Shown: positions 16,216 to 24,806, counted from the first letter of the stretch. The stretch is DNA of 64,000 nt from Kiritimatiellia bacterium (GCA_016296065.1 JAEDKA010000006.1:27488-91487); one strand, 5' to 3'. The notes: generated by a model not told the origin, from the letters alone. Made by a program: numbers and translations.

Positions 16216-16311
16216 ATTTTCGGTTTTCCCAGCGCAGGCGCGGGGGAGAAAACAAACTGAAAACCGAGGAACCTCAAAGGTCACTTTCCACCCCAAAAGA
16301 GTCCATAAATT

Positions 16312-16320
16312 TGCTATAAT
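16312..16320 (+). promoter_or_regulatory. Extended -10 promoter of the ftsH operon
   Basis: TGCTATAAT ends only 6 nt before the ATG at 16327, and there is no ribosome site. The predicted mRNA would start at or within a base or two of the start codon. Confidence 0.7.
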
Positions 16321-16326
16321 TTCCTT

Positions 16327-18309
16327 ATGCCAACAAAGACCCAGAATCCCGCCTCCAAAAAGGACGGGAAGAATCCAGGTGCACTGCGCTCCTGGCTAAT
16401 GATTGCACTCGTCGCCGCGCTCTTCTTCTCCTTCTACAAGAGCACCCCTTCCGACGTGGGAACGCGCGAGCTCACGCAGCTTGAGTTCTACAAGGCCCTC
16501 GACGAAGGCAAGATCGTCGAGCCTGTCATCAGGTTCCTCGACCGCGACGAGGGCGAGACATTTCTCACGGGCGAGATGGAGACCGATGCCGTCGACAAGG
16601 ACGGCAAGCCCCTCGCCGACGGCAAGGGCGACCCCGTGCGCGTCAAGTACCGTGTCACCCTCGTGCCCGGAGAGAACGAGTCCCTCATGGACGACCTCTT
16701 CGACCGGCAGATACAAGTGAGGGTGCGCGAGCGCCGCAGCCCGATATCGCCCTTCCTCATGAACATCCTCTTCTTCGCGGGAATGATGTTCCTCTTCTAC
16801 TGGCTCTTCTACCGACGCATGGGCGGGGACGGAGGCGTCTTCGGCTTCGGCAAGTCGCGCGCCAAGCTCCTCGACGGCAACTCTTCGAAGGCGAAGGTGA
16901 CGTTCTCGGACGTCGCAGGCGTCGACGAGGCGAAGGAAGAGGTGCAGGAGATCGTCGCGTTCCTCAAGGAGCCCGACGCGTTCCGCAAGCTCGGCGGCCG
17001 CATCCCCAAGGGCGTCCTCCTCGTCGGCCCGCCCGGCACCGGCAAGACCCTCCTCGCGAAGGCCATTGCAGGCGAGGCGCAAGTGCCCTTCTTCGCGATC
17101 TCGGGCAGCGACTTCGAGGAGATGTTCGTCGGCGTCGGCGCGAGCCGCATGCGCGACATGTTCGCGGAGGCGAAGAAGAGGGCGCCGTGCATCATCTTCA
17201 TCGACGAAATCGACTCAATAGGAATGAAGCGCACCGGCGCAGGCGCGCTCGGCGCGAGCCGCTACAACGAGCAGACGCTAAACACTATGCTCGTGGAGAT
17301 GGACGGCTTCTCGCCGAACGAGGGCGTCATAGTCATCGCCGCGACGAACCGTCCGGACACGCTCGACGCCGCCCTTCTCCGCCCCGGGCGCTTCGACCGC
17401 CAGGTGATGATCGACCTCCCGACGCTGAAGGGACGCGAGGAGATCCTCGCCCTGCACGGGAAGAAGATCAAGTTCGGCCCGGACGCGGACCTCTCGCGCA
17501 TCGCGCGCGGCACGCCAGGCTTCTCCGGCGCGGACCTCGCGAACCTCCTCAACGAGGCCGCGCTCATGGCCGTGAGGAAGAAGCTCGAAGGCGTCGACAT
17601 GGAGACGCTCGAGGAGGCGCGCGACAAGGTCCTTTGGGGACGCGAGCGCAAGAGCGCAGGATACTCGAAGCGCGACCGCGAGATCACCGCCTGGCACGAG
17701 GCTGGCCACGCGATCCTCCAGCTCCTCGCGAAGCACGCGGACCCTCTACACAAGGTCACGATCATCCCGCGCGGACGCGCCCTCGGGGTCACGATGTCCC
17801 TCCCGGAGCGCGACGTGCTCGGGCGCACGAAGAGCCACTTCCTCGACGAGCTCGTCGTATGCTGCGGCGGAAGAATCGCCGAGAAGATGTTCACCGGCGA
17901 GATCTCCACCGGCGCCGCGCAGGACATCGCGATGGCGACGGACATCGCCCGCAAGATGGTCTGCACTTACGGCATGAGCGAGCGCTTCGGCTTCCAGGCG
18001 TTCAACGAGCAAAGTCCGTACGCCATAGCGGAATCGATGCCGCCCGCCTTCAGCGAGGAGACGTCGCGCGCGATCGACGCGGAGGTCTCCAAGCTCGTCA
18101 CAGACGCCTACGCGCGCGCCGAACAGGAGATTACCGAGAACAAGGACAAGGTCGAGCTCCTCGCGAAGACCCTCCTCGAGCGCGAGACGATGGACGGACG
18201 CGACGTCGCGAAGCTCGTCGGCATCGAGATGAAGGAGCCGGAGAAGGAGGATCCCATGTCCGCGGCGGCTCCATCCGCCCCAGGAAACGCCAAAACGGAG
18301 GGTCTGTGA
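16327..18309 (+). CDS. ftsH: ATP-dependent zinc metalloprotease FtsH
   Basis: A 660-residue membrane AAA+ protease, the normal length. Two transmembrane helices (about 23-37 and 143-161) flank a periplasmic region. The ATPase has GPPGTGKT near 235, a Walker B FIDEIDSIG and the second region of homology ATNRPDTLDAALLRPGRFD. The zinc protease site HEAGH is near 456. FtsH degrades misfolded and regulatory membrane proteins. The start is set by the family N-terminus (MPTKTQNPASKK) and the promoter 6 nt upstream. It is the first gene of a long overlapping operon; its stop overlaps the GTG of cdaA. Confidence 0.95.
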   Translation: MPTKTQNPASKKDGKNPGALRSWLMIALVAALFFSFYKSTPSDVGTRELTQLEFYKALDEGKIVEPVIRFLDRDEGETFLTGEMETDAVDKDGKPLADGKGDPVRVKYRVTLVPGENESLMDDLFDRQIQVRVRERRSPISPFLMNILFFAGMMFLFYWLFYRRMGGDGGVFGFGKSRAKLLDGNSSKAKVTFSDVAGVDEAKEEVQEIVAFLKEPDAFRKLGGRIPKGVLLVGPPGTGKTLLAKAIAGEAQVPFFAISGSDFEEMFVGVGASRMRDMFAEAKKRAPCIIFIDEIDSIGMKRTGAGALGASRYNEQTLNTMLVEMDGFSPNEGVIVIAATNRPDTLDAALLRPGRFDRQVMIDLPTLKGREEILALHGKKIKFGPDADLSRIARGTPGFSGADLANLLNEAALMAVRKKLEGVDMETLEEARDKVLWGRERKSAGYSKRDREITAWHEAGHAILQLLAKHADPLHKVTIIPRGRALGVTMSLPERDVLGRTKSHFLDELVVCCGGRIAEKMFTGEISTGAAQDIAMATDIARKMVCTYGMSERFGFQAFNEQSPYAIAESMPPAFSEETSRAIDAEVSKLVTDAYARAEQEITENKDKVELLAKTLLERETMDGRDVAKLVGIEMKEPEKEDPMSAAAPSAPGNAKTEGL

Positions 18310-19163
18310 GCGATTTCGCGATACAGCTACCCCGCGTCAGCGCCTCGGACGTGATCCAGATCGCGATCCTCTACATCGTGATCTACGCAATCCTCAAGGG
18401 CGCCAAGGGCTCGCGCTTCGGCCAGGCCCTGATGGGCTTCGGCATCCTCGCAGCAGCCCTCACCGCGTTCTCGTACCTGTTCCACTTCGACGTCCTCACA
18501 AGAATCGTACAGTTCCTCCTTGTCTACATCGCCGTCTCCACGGTCGTCATCTTCCAGCCGGAGATCCGCCGCATCCTCTCGGCCGTCGGCGCGTTCGGAT
18601 ATCTCGAGCGGCCAAAGTACGGGCCTGGCAACGCCGCGACGCCGGAGCTTGTAGTCGAGACGCTCATGGCGCTCTCCGAGCGCCGCATGGGCGCGCTCAT
18701 AGCCTTCGAGCGGGGCATCTCCCTGCGCGGATACGAGGAGACGGGCATCCGCCTCGACGCGGTGTTCTCGAAGGAGCTGGTGACGTGCATCTTCACGCCG
18801 CCCATGCCGCTCCACGACGGCGGGATGGTCATGCGCGACGGGCACGTCTCGTCCGCGCACTGCATATTCCCCGTCTCGAACAACCCGAACCTCATATCCA
18901 GCGGCATGCGACACCGCGCGGCCGTGGGACTCTCCGAAGACACCGATGCGCTCGTCGTGGTGGTGTCCGAGGAGACGGGAGACATCTCCGTAGCGCGCAA
19001 CGGAAGGCTCTTCCGCTACAGCGGCGCGCAGCGCGAGGAGTCGGTGATGCGCTGGGTTTCGAAGGCGCTCCCGACCGAGGTCGGCGGGTCGAAGCGCGTC
19101 GGCAGGCTGCGCGGCCTCCTGCGCAACACAATAGGCTTATTCGCGAAGGGAGGTCGCTCATGA
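18306..19163 (+). CDS. cdaA: Membrane diadenylate cyclase CdaA
   Basis: A 285-residue enzyme that makes the second messenger c-di-AMP from two ATP. Three N-terminal transmembrane helices lie within about residues 15-80. The DAC domain carries LHDGGMVMRDGH near 169 and GMRHRAAVGLSEDTDALVVVVSEE near 200. The usual Asp-Gly-Ala motif reads Asp-Gly-Gly here; the catalytic Asp and the RHR motif are kept. The GTG start at 18306 overlaps the ftsH stop (GTGA) with GGAGGG just upstream. The downstream 62-aa peptide resembles the membrane anchor of CdaR, its usual regulator. Confidence 0.9.
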   Translation: MSDFAIQLPRVSASDVIQIAILYIVIYAILKGAKGSRFGQALMGFGILAAALTAFSYLFHFDVLTRIVQFLLVYIAVSTVVIFQPEIRRILSAVGAFGYLERPKYGPGNAATPELVVETLMALSERRMGALIAFERGISLRGYEETGIRLDAVFSKELVTCIFTPPMPLHDGGMVMRDGHVSSAHCIFPVSNNPNLISSGMRHRAAVGLSEDTDALVVVVSEETGDISVARNGRLFRYSGAQREESVMRWVSKALPTEVGGSKRVGRLRGLLRNTIGLFAKGGRS

Positions 19164-19348
19164 AGGCGGAGAAAAAACGCGGCGGAATGCTGCGCCGGCT
19201 GTTCTCGGTCCTCACGCACAACTGGGGGCTCAAGCTCCTCGCGCTCGTCCTCGCGATAATCGTATACCATTCACTCAAGCCGGACATCGGCTTCACACAG
19301 GAATCAAATGACCGACACATCTTCCAGCCTGACAGACCCCAGGAGTGA
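19160..19348 (+). CDS. CdaR-like single-pass membrane microprotein
   Basis: A 62-residue peptide starting MKAEKKRGGMLRRLFSVLTH. One transmembrane helix, NWGLKLLALVLAIIVYHSL, closely resembles the N-terminal anchor of CdaR/YbbR proteins, which follow cdaA in many genomes. The YbbR repeats are absent and the reading frame ends inside the start of ftsK. The ATG overlaps the cdaA stop (ATGA), and its last 41 nt overlap ftsK. I infer a minimal regulator or partner of CdaA. Alternatively it is a decayed CdaR, but the preserved overlaps argue that it is translated. Confidence 0.7.
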   Translation: MKAEKKRGGMLRRLFSVLTHNWGLKLLALVLAIIVYHSLKPDIGFTQESNDRHIFQPDRPQE

Positions 19349-21917
19349 GAGAAGCGTCCTGGGCTGGCTTCTCTGCATCTGGCTGATCCCAATATCGCTA
19401 TTCCCGCTCGTCGCCCTCCTAACCTACGACTGGCGCGCCGTCGCATCGCTCAGAATCCCCGCCGAGGCTTCGACGAACTGGATAGGTCCGCTCGGCGACG
19501 CCTTCGCCTACTATGGCTATCAGCTATTCGGGCTCGCCGTGTGGATCGTCCCGGTCGTCTGCGTCGTTCTCGGCGTTTTCCGCATCGCCGGACGCCGCAT
19601 CGGCGGACTCCGCCGCTTCGCGTGGCTGATCCTGCTCCTGGCCGCAAGCGCGTGCCTCCTGCAGGTCGCGCAGCGCCACGCTCCCGGCATTTCCGCCGCG
19701 GTCGAGCGCAACAACATCGCCAACGCGGGCGGAGTCGTGGGCTATCTCGTCATGGGCAGGCTCCTCTCGCCACTTCTCAGCGACTTCGGCGCATCCGTCA
19801 TCATGGTCGTCCTCGCCCTTGTCGCGGCAATCGAGACAATCGGCGTGCGCAACATAGCCGCTTTCTTCGCCTCGCTCTACCGCTGGGCGACGATGAGCGG
19901 ACGCATCGCGCCGACTCCCGAGACAGCTGGCTCCAAGGAGGAATACGAACGCCAGCTTGAGGCATACGAGGCCGCCGTCAAAGCGCGGGAGGCCGCCAAG
20001 GAGCAGGCGAGGCTCGAGAAGGAGCAGGCAAAGGCCGAGAAGGAACGCATCCGCGCCGAGAAGGAAGCCGAGAAAGCCGCCGCGAAGGAGGCCGCGCGCG
20101 CCGCTCGCGAAGCGGCAAGGGCCGAACGCGAGGCCGCCGCACGCCCGCCCGCCCCACCCGCCGCGCCGGTCGCTCCTTCCGCCCCCGCCGCAAGCGCCGC
20201 GAAACCCAAGCCCGCCCCTGCGGAGTCCGGGGAGCAGGAGGAAGCGCCTGTCGAGGACAAGGGTCCGTACATCCTCCCGTCGCTGTCGCTGCTAAATCCG
20301 CTGAGGACGACGATGGCGGACCACAGCGATGTCGGCGAGATGTCGCAGAAGCTCGTGGACACGCTGAAGCTCTTCGACGTCAACGCGACGCTCGCGTACA
20401 CCGTGCAGGGTCCGGTCGTCACAAAATACGCTCTCACGCCCGAGCCGGGGACGCGTCCGGAGAAGTTCACCTCCCTCCAGGCGACGCTCATGATGGCGCT
20501 CAAGGCGAAGTCCCTGCGAATCGAGGCGCCGATCCCGGGCGAGGACAAGATCGGCATAGAGGTGCCGAACCGCAAGCCCGCGGGAATATCCTTCCGCGAG
20601 ATATTCGAGTCGGACGCCTGGCGCGACTCGAAGGCGGAGCTTCCGCTCCTCTTCGGAAAGCGCGCGGACGGCAAGGAGCTCGTCGCCGACCTCGCGTCGA
20701 TGCCCCACATGCTTGTCGCCGGCGCGACCGGACAGGGCAAGTCGGTGTGCCTCAACTCGCTCATATGCGGCCTCCTCATGACGCGCACCCCCGAGCAGCT
20801 TAAGCTCATCATGGTCGACCCGAAGTGCGTCGAGTTCACGCCTTACTCCGCGATACCGCACCTGCTCGTGCCCGTGATCACGGACAACCGCAAGGTCGTC
20901 TTCTCGCTCCACTGGGCCGTCGCCGAGATGGAAAAGCGCCTCAAGCTGTTCGCCCGCGCCAGGGTGAGGAACATCTACGACTTCAACCACCGCACGACGT
21001 TCTCGCAGCCCGACATGTTCGGCGGGAGCGACACGGCGACGAACGACATGCCGAAGACCGTGCCGTACATCGTAATCATCATCGACGAGGCGGCGGACCT
21101 CATCGGCCAGTGCGGCAAGGAGGTAAACCCCGACATCCAGCGCATCACCCAGAAGGCACGCGCGGCCGGAATCCACCTCATCCTCGCCACGCAGCGTCCT
21201 GACGCGAAGATCATCACCGGCGCGATCAAGGCGAACATCCCGGGACGCGTCGCGTTCAAGACCGCCTCCGCCGTCGACTCGCGCACGATTCTCGACGACT
21301 CCGGCGCGGAAAACCTCATCGGCAAGGGCGACATGCTATTCCGCGGCAAGGACGGACTCCTCGTGCGCGCACAGGGCGCGTGGATCTCGGACGGCGAAAT
21401 CGCCAACATCACCAACTTCATCCAGGAGCACTCCAACCTCCAGTTCGACGAGACGTTCGCGAAAAAGCTCGGACGCGTCAAGGAGGCGTCGATCGAAGAC
21501 CCCTTCGCATCGAATGAGGACGATCCCGACAACCAGAAGCAGGAGGACAGCGGACCCTCCGCGCGCGAGCAGGTGAAGGCGAGCGAGGACGCGGACCTCT
21601 TCAAGCGCGCCCTCGAGTGCATCATCAACACAAACCGCGCGTCGGTCTCGCACTTCCAGCGCAGGCTCGGAATCGGATACAACCACGCCGCGAAGCTCTG
21701 CGACAAGCTCGAAGACGCTGGCGTCATCGGTCCGCAGCAGGGCGCGGGTCCGCGTCCAATCATCATGGACCAGCAGCAGCTTCTCGCTATATTCAACGGC
21801 GGCACGGTCGCCGAAGAGCAGGCGCCGCAGGACGCCGCGCCGGAGGAACAGCCGGCGGACGGCGTGTCCGAAGCGCCTGAAGACGAAAATCTATTCAACA
21901 GGGAGGAACAGCAATGA
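19308..21917 (+). CDS. ftsK: DNA translocase FtsK/SpoIIIE
   Basis: An 869-residue protein. The N-terminal part has about four transmembrane helices (20-190). A charged Ala/Lys/Glu/Arg-rich coiled-coil and a Pro/Ala linker span about 200-310. The motor follows, with GATGQGKS near 471 and IIIDEAADLIGQ. The C-terminal gamma winged helix (ASVSHFQRRLGIGYNHAAKLCDKLEDAGVIGP) recognises polar sequences that direct translocation. It pumps chromosome dimers through the closing septum. The ATG at 19308 has AGGA upstream and overlaps the microprotein gene. Its stop overlaps the next start (ATGA). Confidence 0.93.
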   Translation: MTDTSSSLTDPRSERSVLGWLLCIWLIPISLFPLVALLTYDWRAVASLRIPAEASTNWIGPLGDAFAYYGYQLFGLAVWIVPVVCVVLGVFRIAGRRIGGLRRFAWLILLLAASACLLQVAQRHAPGISAAVERNNIANAGGVVGYLVMGRLLSPLLSDFGASVIMVVLALVAAIETIGVRNIAAFFASLYRWATMSGRIAPTPETAGSKEEYERQLEAYEAAVKAREAAKEQARLEKEQAKAEKERIRAEKEAEKAAAKEAARAAREAARAEREAAARPPAPPAAPVAPSAPAASAAKPKPAPAESGEQEEAPVEDKGPYILPSLSLLNPLRTTMADHSDVGEMSQKLVDTLKLFDVNATLAYTVQGPVVTKYALTPEPGTRPEKFTSLQATLMMALKAKSLRIEAPIPGEDKIGIEVPNRKPAGISFREIFESDAWRDSKAELPLLFGKRADGKELVADLASMPHMLVAGATGQGKSVCLNSLICGLLMTRTPEQLKLIMVDPKCVEFTPYSAIPHLLVPVITDNRKVVFSLHWAVAEMEKRLKLFARARVRNIYDFNHRTTFSQPDMFGGSDTATNDMPKTVPYIVIIIDEAADLIGQCGKEVNPDIQRITQKARAAGIHLILATQRPDAKIITGAIKANIPGRVAFKTASAVDSRTILDDSGAENLIGKGDMLFRGKDGLLVRAQGAWISDGEIANITNFIQEHSNLQFDETFAKKLGRVKEASIEDPFASNEDDPDNQKQEDSGPSAREQVKASEDADLFKRALECIINTNRASVSHFQRRLGIGYNHAAKLCDKLEDAGVIGPQQGAGPRPIIMDQQQLLAIFNGGTVAEEQAPQDAAPEEQPADGVSEAPEDENLFNREEQQ

Positions 21918-22654
21918 TCGAATTCGGAAAGACCCTCCGCGCCGCGCGCGAGGCCAAGGGACTGAGCGTCGGCCAAGTCGCCGAGCAGACCCACATGATG
22001 GTCCAAACGGTCGAAGGGCTCGAAAACGAGAACTTCGACAAAATCGTCGCTCCGATATACGGACGCGGCTTCGTGAAGCTCTACTGCGAAGCCGTGGGGC
22101 TCGATCCCAAGCCGATGATCGAATCCTTCATGGCGATATACTCCGACAGGCACGCGACCGGGGCAAAAGGCCTGCCGCAGAAGCCAGTGGCGGCGCCCGC
22201 ACAAACGCACGCGACCGAACAGGCCCGCGGCCCAGCCGAACCCGACGCGACCGAGCCGCCGCCCAAGCGAGCGGAACTCGACTTCGGATCCACCAGCGCC
22301 TCGAAGGCGCCGCTGTCGCGATACGCAGGGACCCTACCAGACGATTCGGACCAGCAACCGTCGCCTCTCGCGCTGGTAAACTGGCGCATCGTCGCCCTCG
22401 CGGCAGGCGCATTCGTCATTCTCCTCCTCCTCGCGCTCGGAATCCGCGCAATATACCGCGCGACGATGAGCACGCCCGCGACACCGGCCGATGCAAGCGA
22501 ACAGCCGGCAGCAGCCATTCAGCAGCCTACCGCCGGCAGCGAACAGCCGGAAACAGGCATCCGACAGCCGGCCGCTGCAAGCCGCAAGCCGCTGCCTCTC
22601 AAGCCCTTCTACATTGATTCAGACCACTCAACAGACAACGAAAGGAGCAAATAA
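21914..22654 (+). CDS. RodZ-like helix-turn-helix membrane protein
   Basis: A 246-residue protein. The N-terminal 70 residues form a RodZ/HTH_25 domain (FGKTLRAAREAKGLSVGQVAEQT through IYGRGFVKLYCEAVGLDP). A disordered Ala/Pro-rich linker, a single transmembrane helix (NWRIVALAAGAFVILLLLAL, about 156-175) and a low-complexity periplasmic tail follow. RodZ couples the MreB cytoskeleton to wall synthesis and controls cell shape. No periplasmic beta domain is visible. It overlaps ftsK by 4 nt (ATGA). Confidence 0.75.
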   Translation: MIEFGKTLRAAREAKGLSVGQVAEQTHMMVQTVEGLENENFDKIVAPIYGRGFVKLYCEAVGLDPKPMIESFMAIYSDRHATGAKGLPQKPVAAPAQTHATEQARGPAEPDATEPPPKRAELDFGSTSASKAPLSRYAGTLPDDSDQQPSPLALVNWRIVALAAGAFVILLLLALGIRAIYRATMSTPATPADASEQPAAAIQQPTAGSEQPETGIRQPAAASRKPLPLKPFYIDSDHSTDNERSK

Positions 22655-22658
22655 AAAA

Positions 22659-23438
22659 ATGGAAGTCGTAATCTGCAAGACGAAAGAAGAAGCGTCAAAG
22701 CTTGCCGCAGACATGATAACCGCCGCGGTAAAGAAGAATCCGAAGACCATCCTCGGCCTCGCGACCGGCTCCACGCCAGTCCTGATGTACTCCGAGATGG
22801 CCAAGGCAGTCAAGGCGAAGAAGGTCAGCTACAAGCAGGTCAAGAGCTGGAACCTCGACGAGTATGTCGGGCTTCCCGGCACGCACGACCAGAGCTACCG
22901 GTACTTCATGAACAAGAACCTGTTCGAGAAGATCGACATCAAGCTCTCCAACACGCACGTCCTCAACGGAATGGCCAAGGATCCCGTCAAGGAGTGCGAG
23001 GCGTACGAGGCGCAGATCAAGAAGGCCGGCGGAATCGACATACAGGTGCTCGGCATCGGCTCCGACGGACACATCGCGTTCAATGAGCCCGGCACTTCCC
23101 TGAACAGCCGCACGTCGATCGTCTACCTCACGCCCTCGACCGTGAAGGACAACGCACGACTCTTCTTCAAGGGCGACATGAAGGCCGTCCCGAAGAGCGC
23201 GCTCTCCATGGGCGTCGGAACGATCTGCGAGGCGAAGAAAGTCATCCTCCTCGCCTTCGGCGAGAACAAGCAGGACGCGATCAAGGGATGCGTCGAAGGC
23301 CCGATGAGCCAGTTCTGCACCGCCTCGGCTCTCCAGGCGCACAACGACTGCTGGATCTTCTGCGACGAAGCTGCCGCCAAGAAGCTCAAGCTCAAGAAGT
23401 ACTACGCGTGGCGCAGCGCAACCAAACTTGGAATATGA
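22659..23438 (+). CDS. nagB: Glucosamine-6-phosphate deaminase
   Basis: A 259-residue enzyme converting glucosamine-6-phosphate to fructose-6-phosphate and ammonia. Motifs: LGLATGSTPVLMY, SWNLDEYVGLPGTHDQSYRYFM, and GIGSDGHIAFNEPGTSLNSRT with the catalytic Asp and His. The C-terminus is intact. AAAGGAG at 22641-22647 precedes the ATG at 22659. It connects amino-sugar breakdown with wall precursor supply, which fits its place behind ftsK and the RodZ-like gene. Its stop overlaps the next gene (ATGA). Confidence 0.95.
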   Translation: MEVVICKTKEEASKLAADMITAAVKKNPKTILGLATGSTPVLMYSEMAKAVKAKKVSYKQVKSWNLDEYVGLPGTHDQSYRYFMNKNLFEKIDIKLSNTHVLNGMAKDPVKECEAYEAQIKKAGGIDIQVLGIGSDGHIAFNEPGTSLNSRTSIVYLTPSTVKDNARLFFKGDMKAVPKSALSMGVGTICEAKKVILLAFGENKQDAIKGCVEGPMSQFCTASALQAHNDCWIFCDEAAAKKLKLKKYYAWRSATKLGI

Positions 23439-23671
23439 ACATGAACGACGACGGATTCACTTCATTCCTCTGCGACCACTGCCACACCGAGATCGAGGCC
23501 TCGCCGGACATGATCGGACAGGAGACCGAGTGCCCGGCGTGCGGCGCAAAGCTCGTAGTGCCGGACAACCGCGATGACGGCGTCAAGCGACACTCTGCCA
23601 ACGATGTCGATCTCAAGCGGACCCAGGCCATGAAGAGCCGCACGATCCGCATCGAGCTCCCCGACCTATGA
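23435..23671 (+). CDS. Small zinc-ribbon protein
   Basis: A 78-residue protein with two CxxC knuckles (CDHCHTEIEASPDMIGQE, then CPACGAKLVVPD), the pattern of a zinc-ribbon or MJ0042-type finger. The rest is polar, with a basic KRTQAMKSRTIRIEL end. It may bind nucleic acid or protein; the exact role is unknown. It overlaps nagB (ATGA at 23435-23438) and the nuclease gene (ATGA at 23668-23671), so it is surely part of the operon. Confidence 0.75.
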   Translation: MNMNDDGFTSFLCDHCHTEIEASPDMIGQETECPACGAKLVVPDNRDDGVKRHSANDVDLKRTQAMKSRTIRIELPDL

Positions 23672-24705
23672 GCGCGGCACGCAAAAGGAAAAAGAAAAAA
23701 GGACGCATGTCCCTAACGCGCAGGATCGCCCTGTGGACGGTCCTCGCGCTCACCCTAGGCTACCTGCTCGTCGCATGGGCCGCCATATCCTTCGTCCACC
23801 AGCCGAAGGAATGGCGCCTTGCGCGCGAGCAGTCGTGGCCGGGCTTCGCAGTCGCGTCGCTTTACTGGGTCGGGAACGGACTCTCCGACCTGACGGACGG
23901 AATGGGCCTCACGGGATACGACGTCGTTTACGAATACGACACTGAGCCGCCGTCCGGCAGCGTCCTTTTCGCCGGCGCGCCGAAACGCGTCGGAAACATC
24001 CAGCCCGCAGACATAACCGTCCTCAACCGCGGCGAGTTCGTCGTCGGCTGGTCCCCTTCTCTCAGACGCCCAGTCTGGTGCGCCTACCACGTTGTTCCAG
24101 ACGTTCTCTACCAGACCGACAAGCGTCCCAGCTTCACCAAGGACAGGGAGGCCGTCAACTCCCCGGCGGCTTCGGCCTACGAAAAGTCAGGCTACGATCG
24201 CGGACACATGGTGCCGAACCACGCGATTGAATCGCGCTATGGCTCCTCCGAGCAGAAGAAAACATTCATGATGTCCAACATCACGCCGCAGAGTCCCGCA
24301 CTCAACCGCGGCGTGTGGCGCAACCTCGAACACCGCATCGCCGACCTCTGGCCTGCCAGGTACGGGGAAATCTGGGTGATCGTCGGCTGCATCCCAAACA
24401 AAAACGGCGAGACGATAAGCGGATCCGACGTAGAAGTCCCCGGACAGCTCTTCCAGGTCGTCGTGGCACAGGAAGGCCTGGACGTGAGGGCCTTAGCAGT
24501 CGTCTTCGACCAAAATGTCTCGTGGTGGGAATGGGCGGCGAGATCGCTCGTCTCGATCGACGAACTCGAAGAGATGGCGGGACTCGACTTCCTGCCGGAC
24601 CTCCCCGAGTTCATTCAGAGTCCGCTCGAGGCAGAACGCCCCACGCGACTCTGGCCCGTCAGGCTATCCGACATCTTCAGCCTGTTCCTGCTCAGGTTCC
24701 AGTAG
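23668..24705 (+). CDS. DNA/RNA non-specific endonuclease, membrane-anchored or secreted
   Basis: A 345-residue NUC1-type nuclease. A basic N-terminus (KRKKKKGRMSLTRR) precedes a hydrophobic helix, IALWTVLALTLGYLLVAWAA, an anchor or uncleaved signal. The ββα-metal core contains the catalytic DRGHMVPN and the MSNITPQSPALNRGVW block with the metal-binding Asn. Such enzymes degrade DNA and RNA outside the cytoplasm, for nutrition or defence. It is the last gene of the ftsH operon; a hairpin and an A-tract follow at 24708-24774. Confidence 0.88.
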   Translation: MSAARKRKKKKGRMSLTRRIALWTVLALTLGYLLVAWAAISFVHQPKEWRLAREQSWPGFAVASLYWVGNGLSDLTDGMGLTGYDVVYEYDTEPPSGSVLFAGAPKRVGNIQPADITVLNRGEFVVGWSPSLRRPVWCAYHVVPDVLYQTDKRPSFTKDREAVNSPAASAYEKSGYDRGHMVPNHAIESRYGSSEQKKTFMMSNITPQSPALNRGVWRNLEHRIADLWPARYGEIWVIVGCIPNKNGETISGSDVEVPGQLFQVVVAQEGLDVRALAVVFDQNVSWWEWAARSLVSIDELEEMAGLDFLPDLPEFIQSPLEAERPTRLWPVRLSDIFSLFLLRFQ

Positions 24706-24707
24706 GC

Positions 24708-24781
24708 AAAAAAACCATGCCGCGGTCTGTATGGGAAACGCCAGGGGGGAATAGGCGATTCGTCAGACGCACGGCAAGGTG
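24708..24781 (-). ncRNA. Candidate small RNA with terminator hairpin
   Basis: On the minus strand an extended -10 (TGGTAAAAT, 24795-24787) is followed by about 70 nt that fold into a long hairpin. CCGTGC and GTCTG at 24774-24764 pair with CAGAC and GCATGG at 24729-24715. A run of seven T follows at 24714-24708. No open frame fits. It may instead be only the terminator of the GH43 operon. The promoter and terminator together favour an RNA gene, with modest confidence. Confidence 0.35.
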
Positions 24782-24786
24782 CAGAT

Positions 24787-24795
24787 ATTTTACCA
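24787..24795 (-). promoter_or_regulatory. Orphan extended -10 promoter
   Basis: TGGTAAAAT on the minus strand points away from the GH43 gene toward the candidate small RNA at 24708-24781. No protein gene lies downstream on this strand. Confidence 0.4.
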
Positions 24796-24806
24796 AATGC
24801 AACACT

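Noticed and set aside
16059..16277. Open frame across the 23-bp array
   Set aside because: 23 is not a multiple of three and more than one frame is open, so the repetition is in DNA, not protein.
17187..18305. Long plus-strand open frame inside ftsH, in frame with cdaA
   Set aside because: Its translation is Arg/His/Pro-rich low complexity in the wrong frame of ftsH. Only the part from the GTG at 18306 is CdaA.
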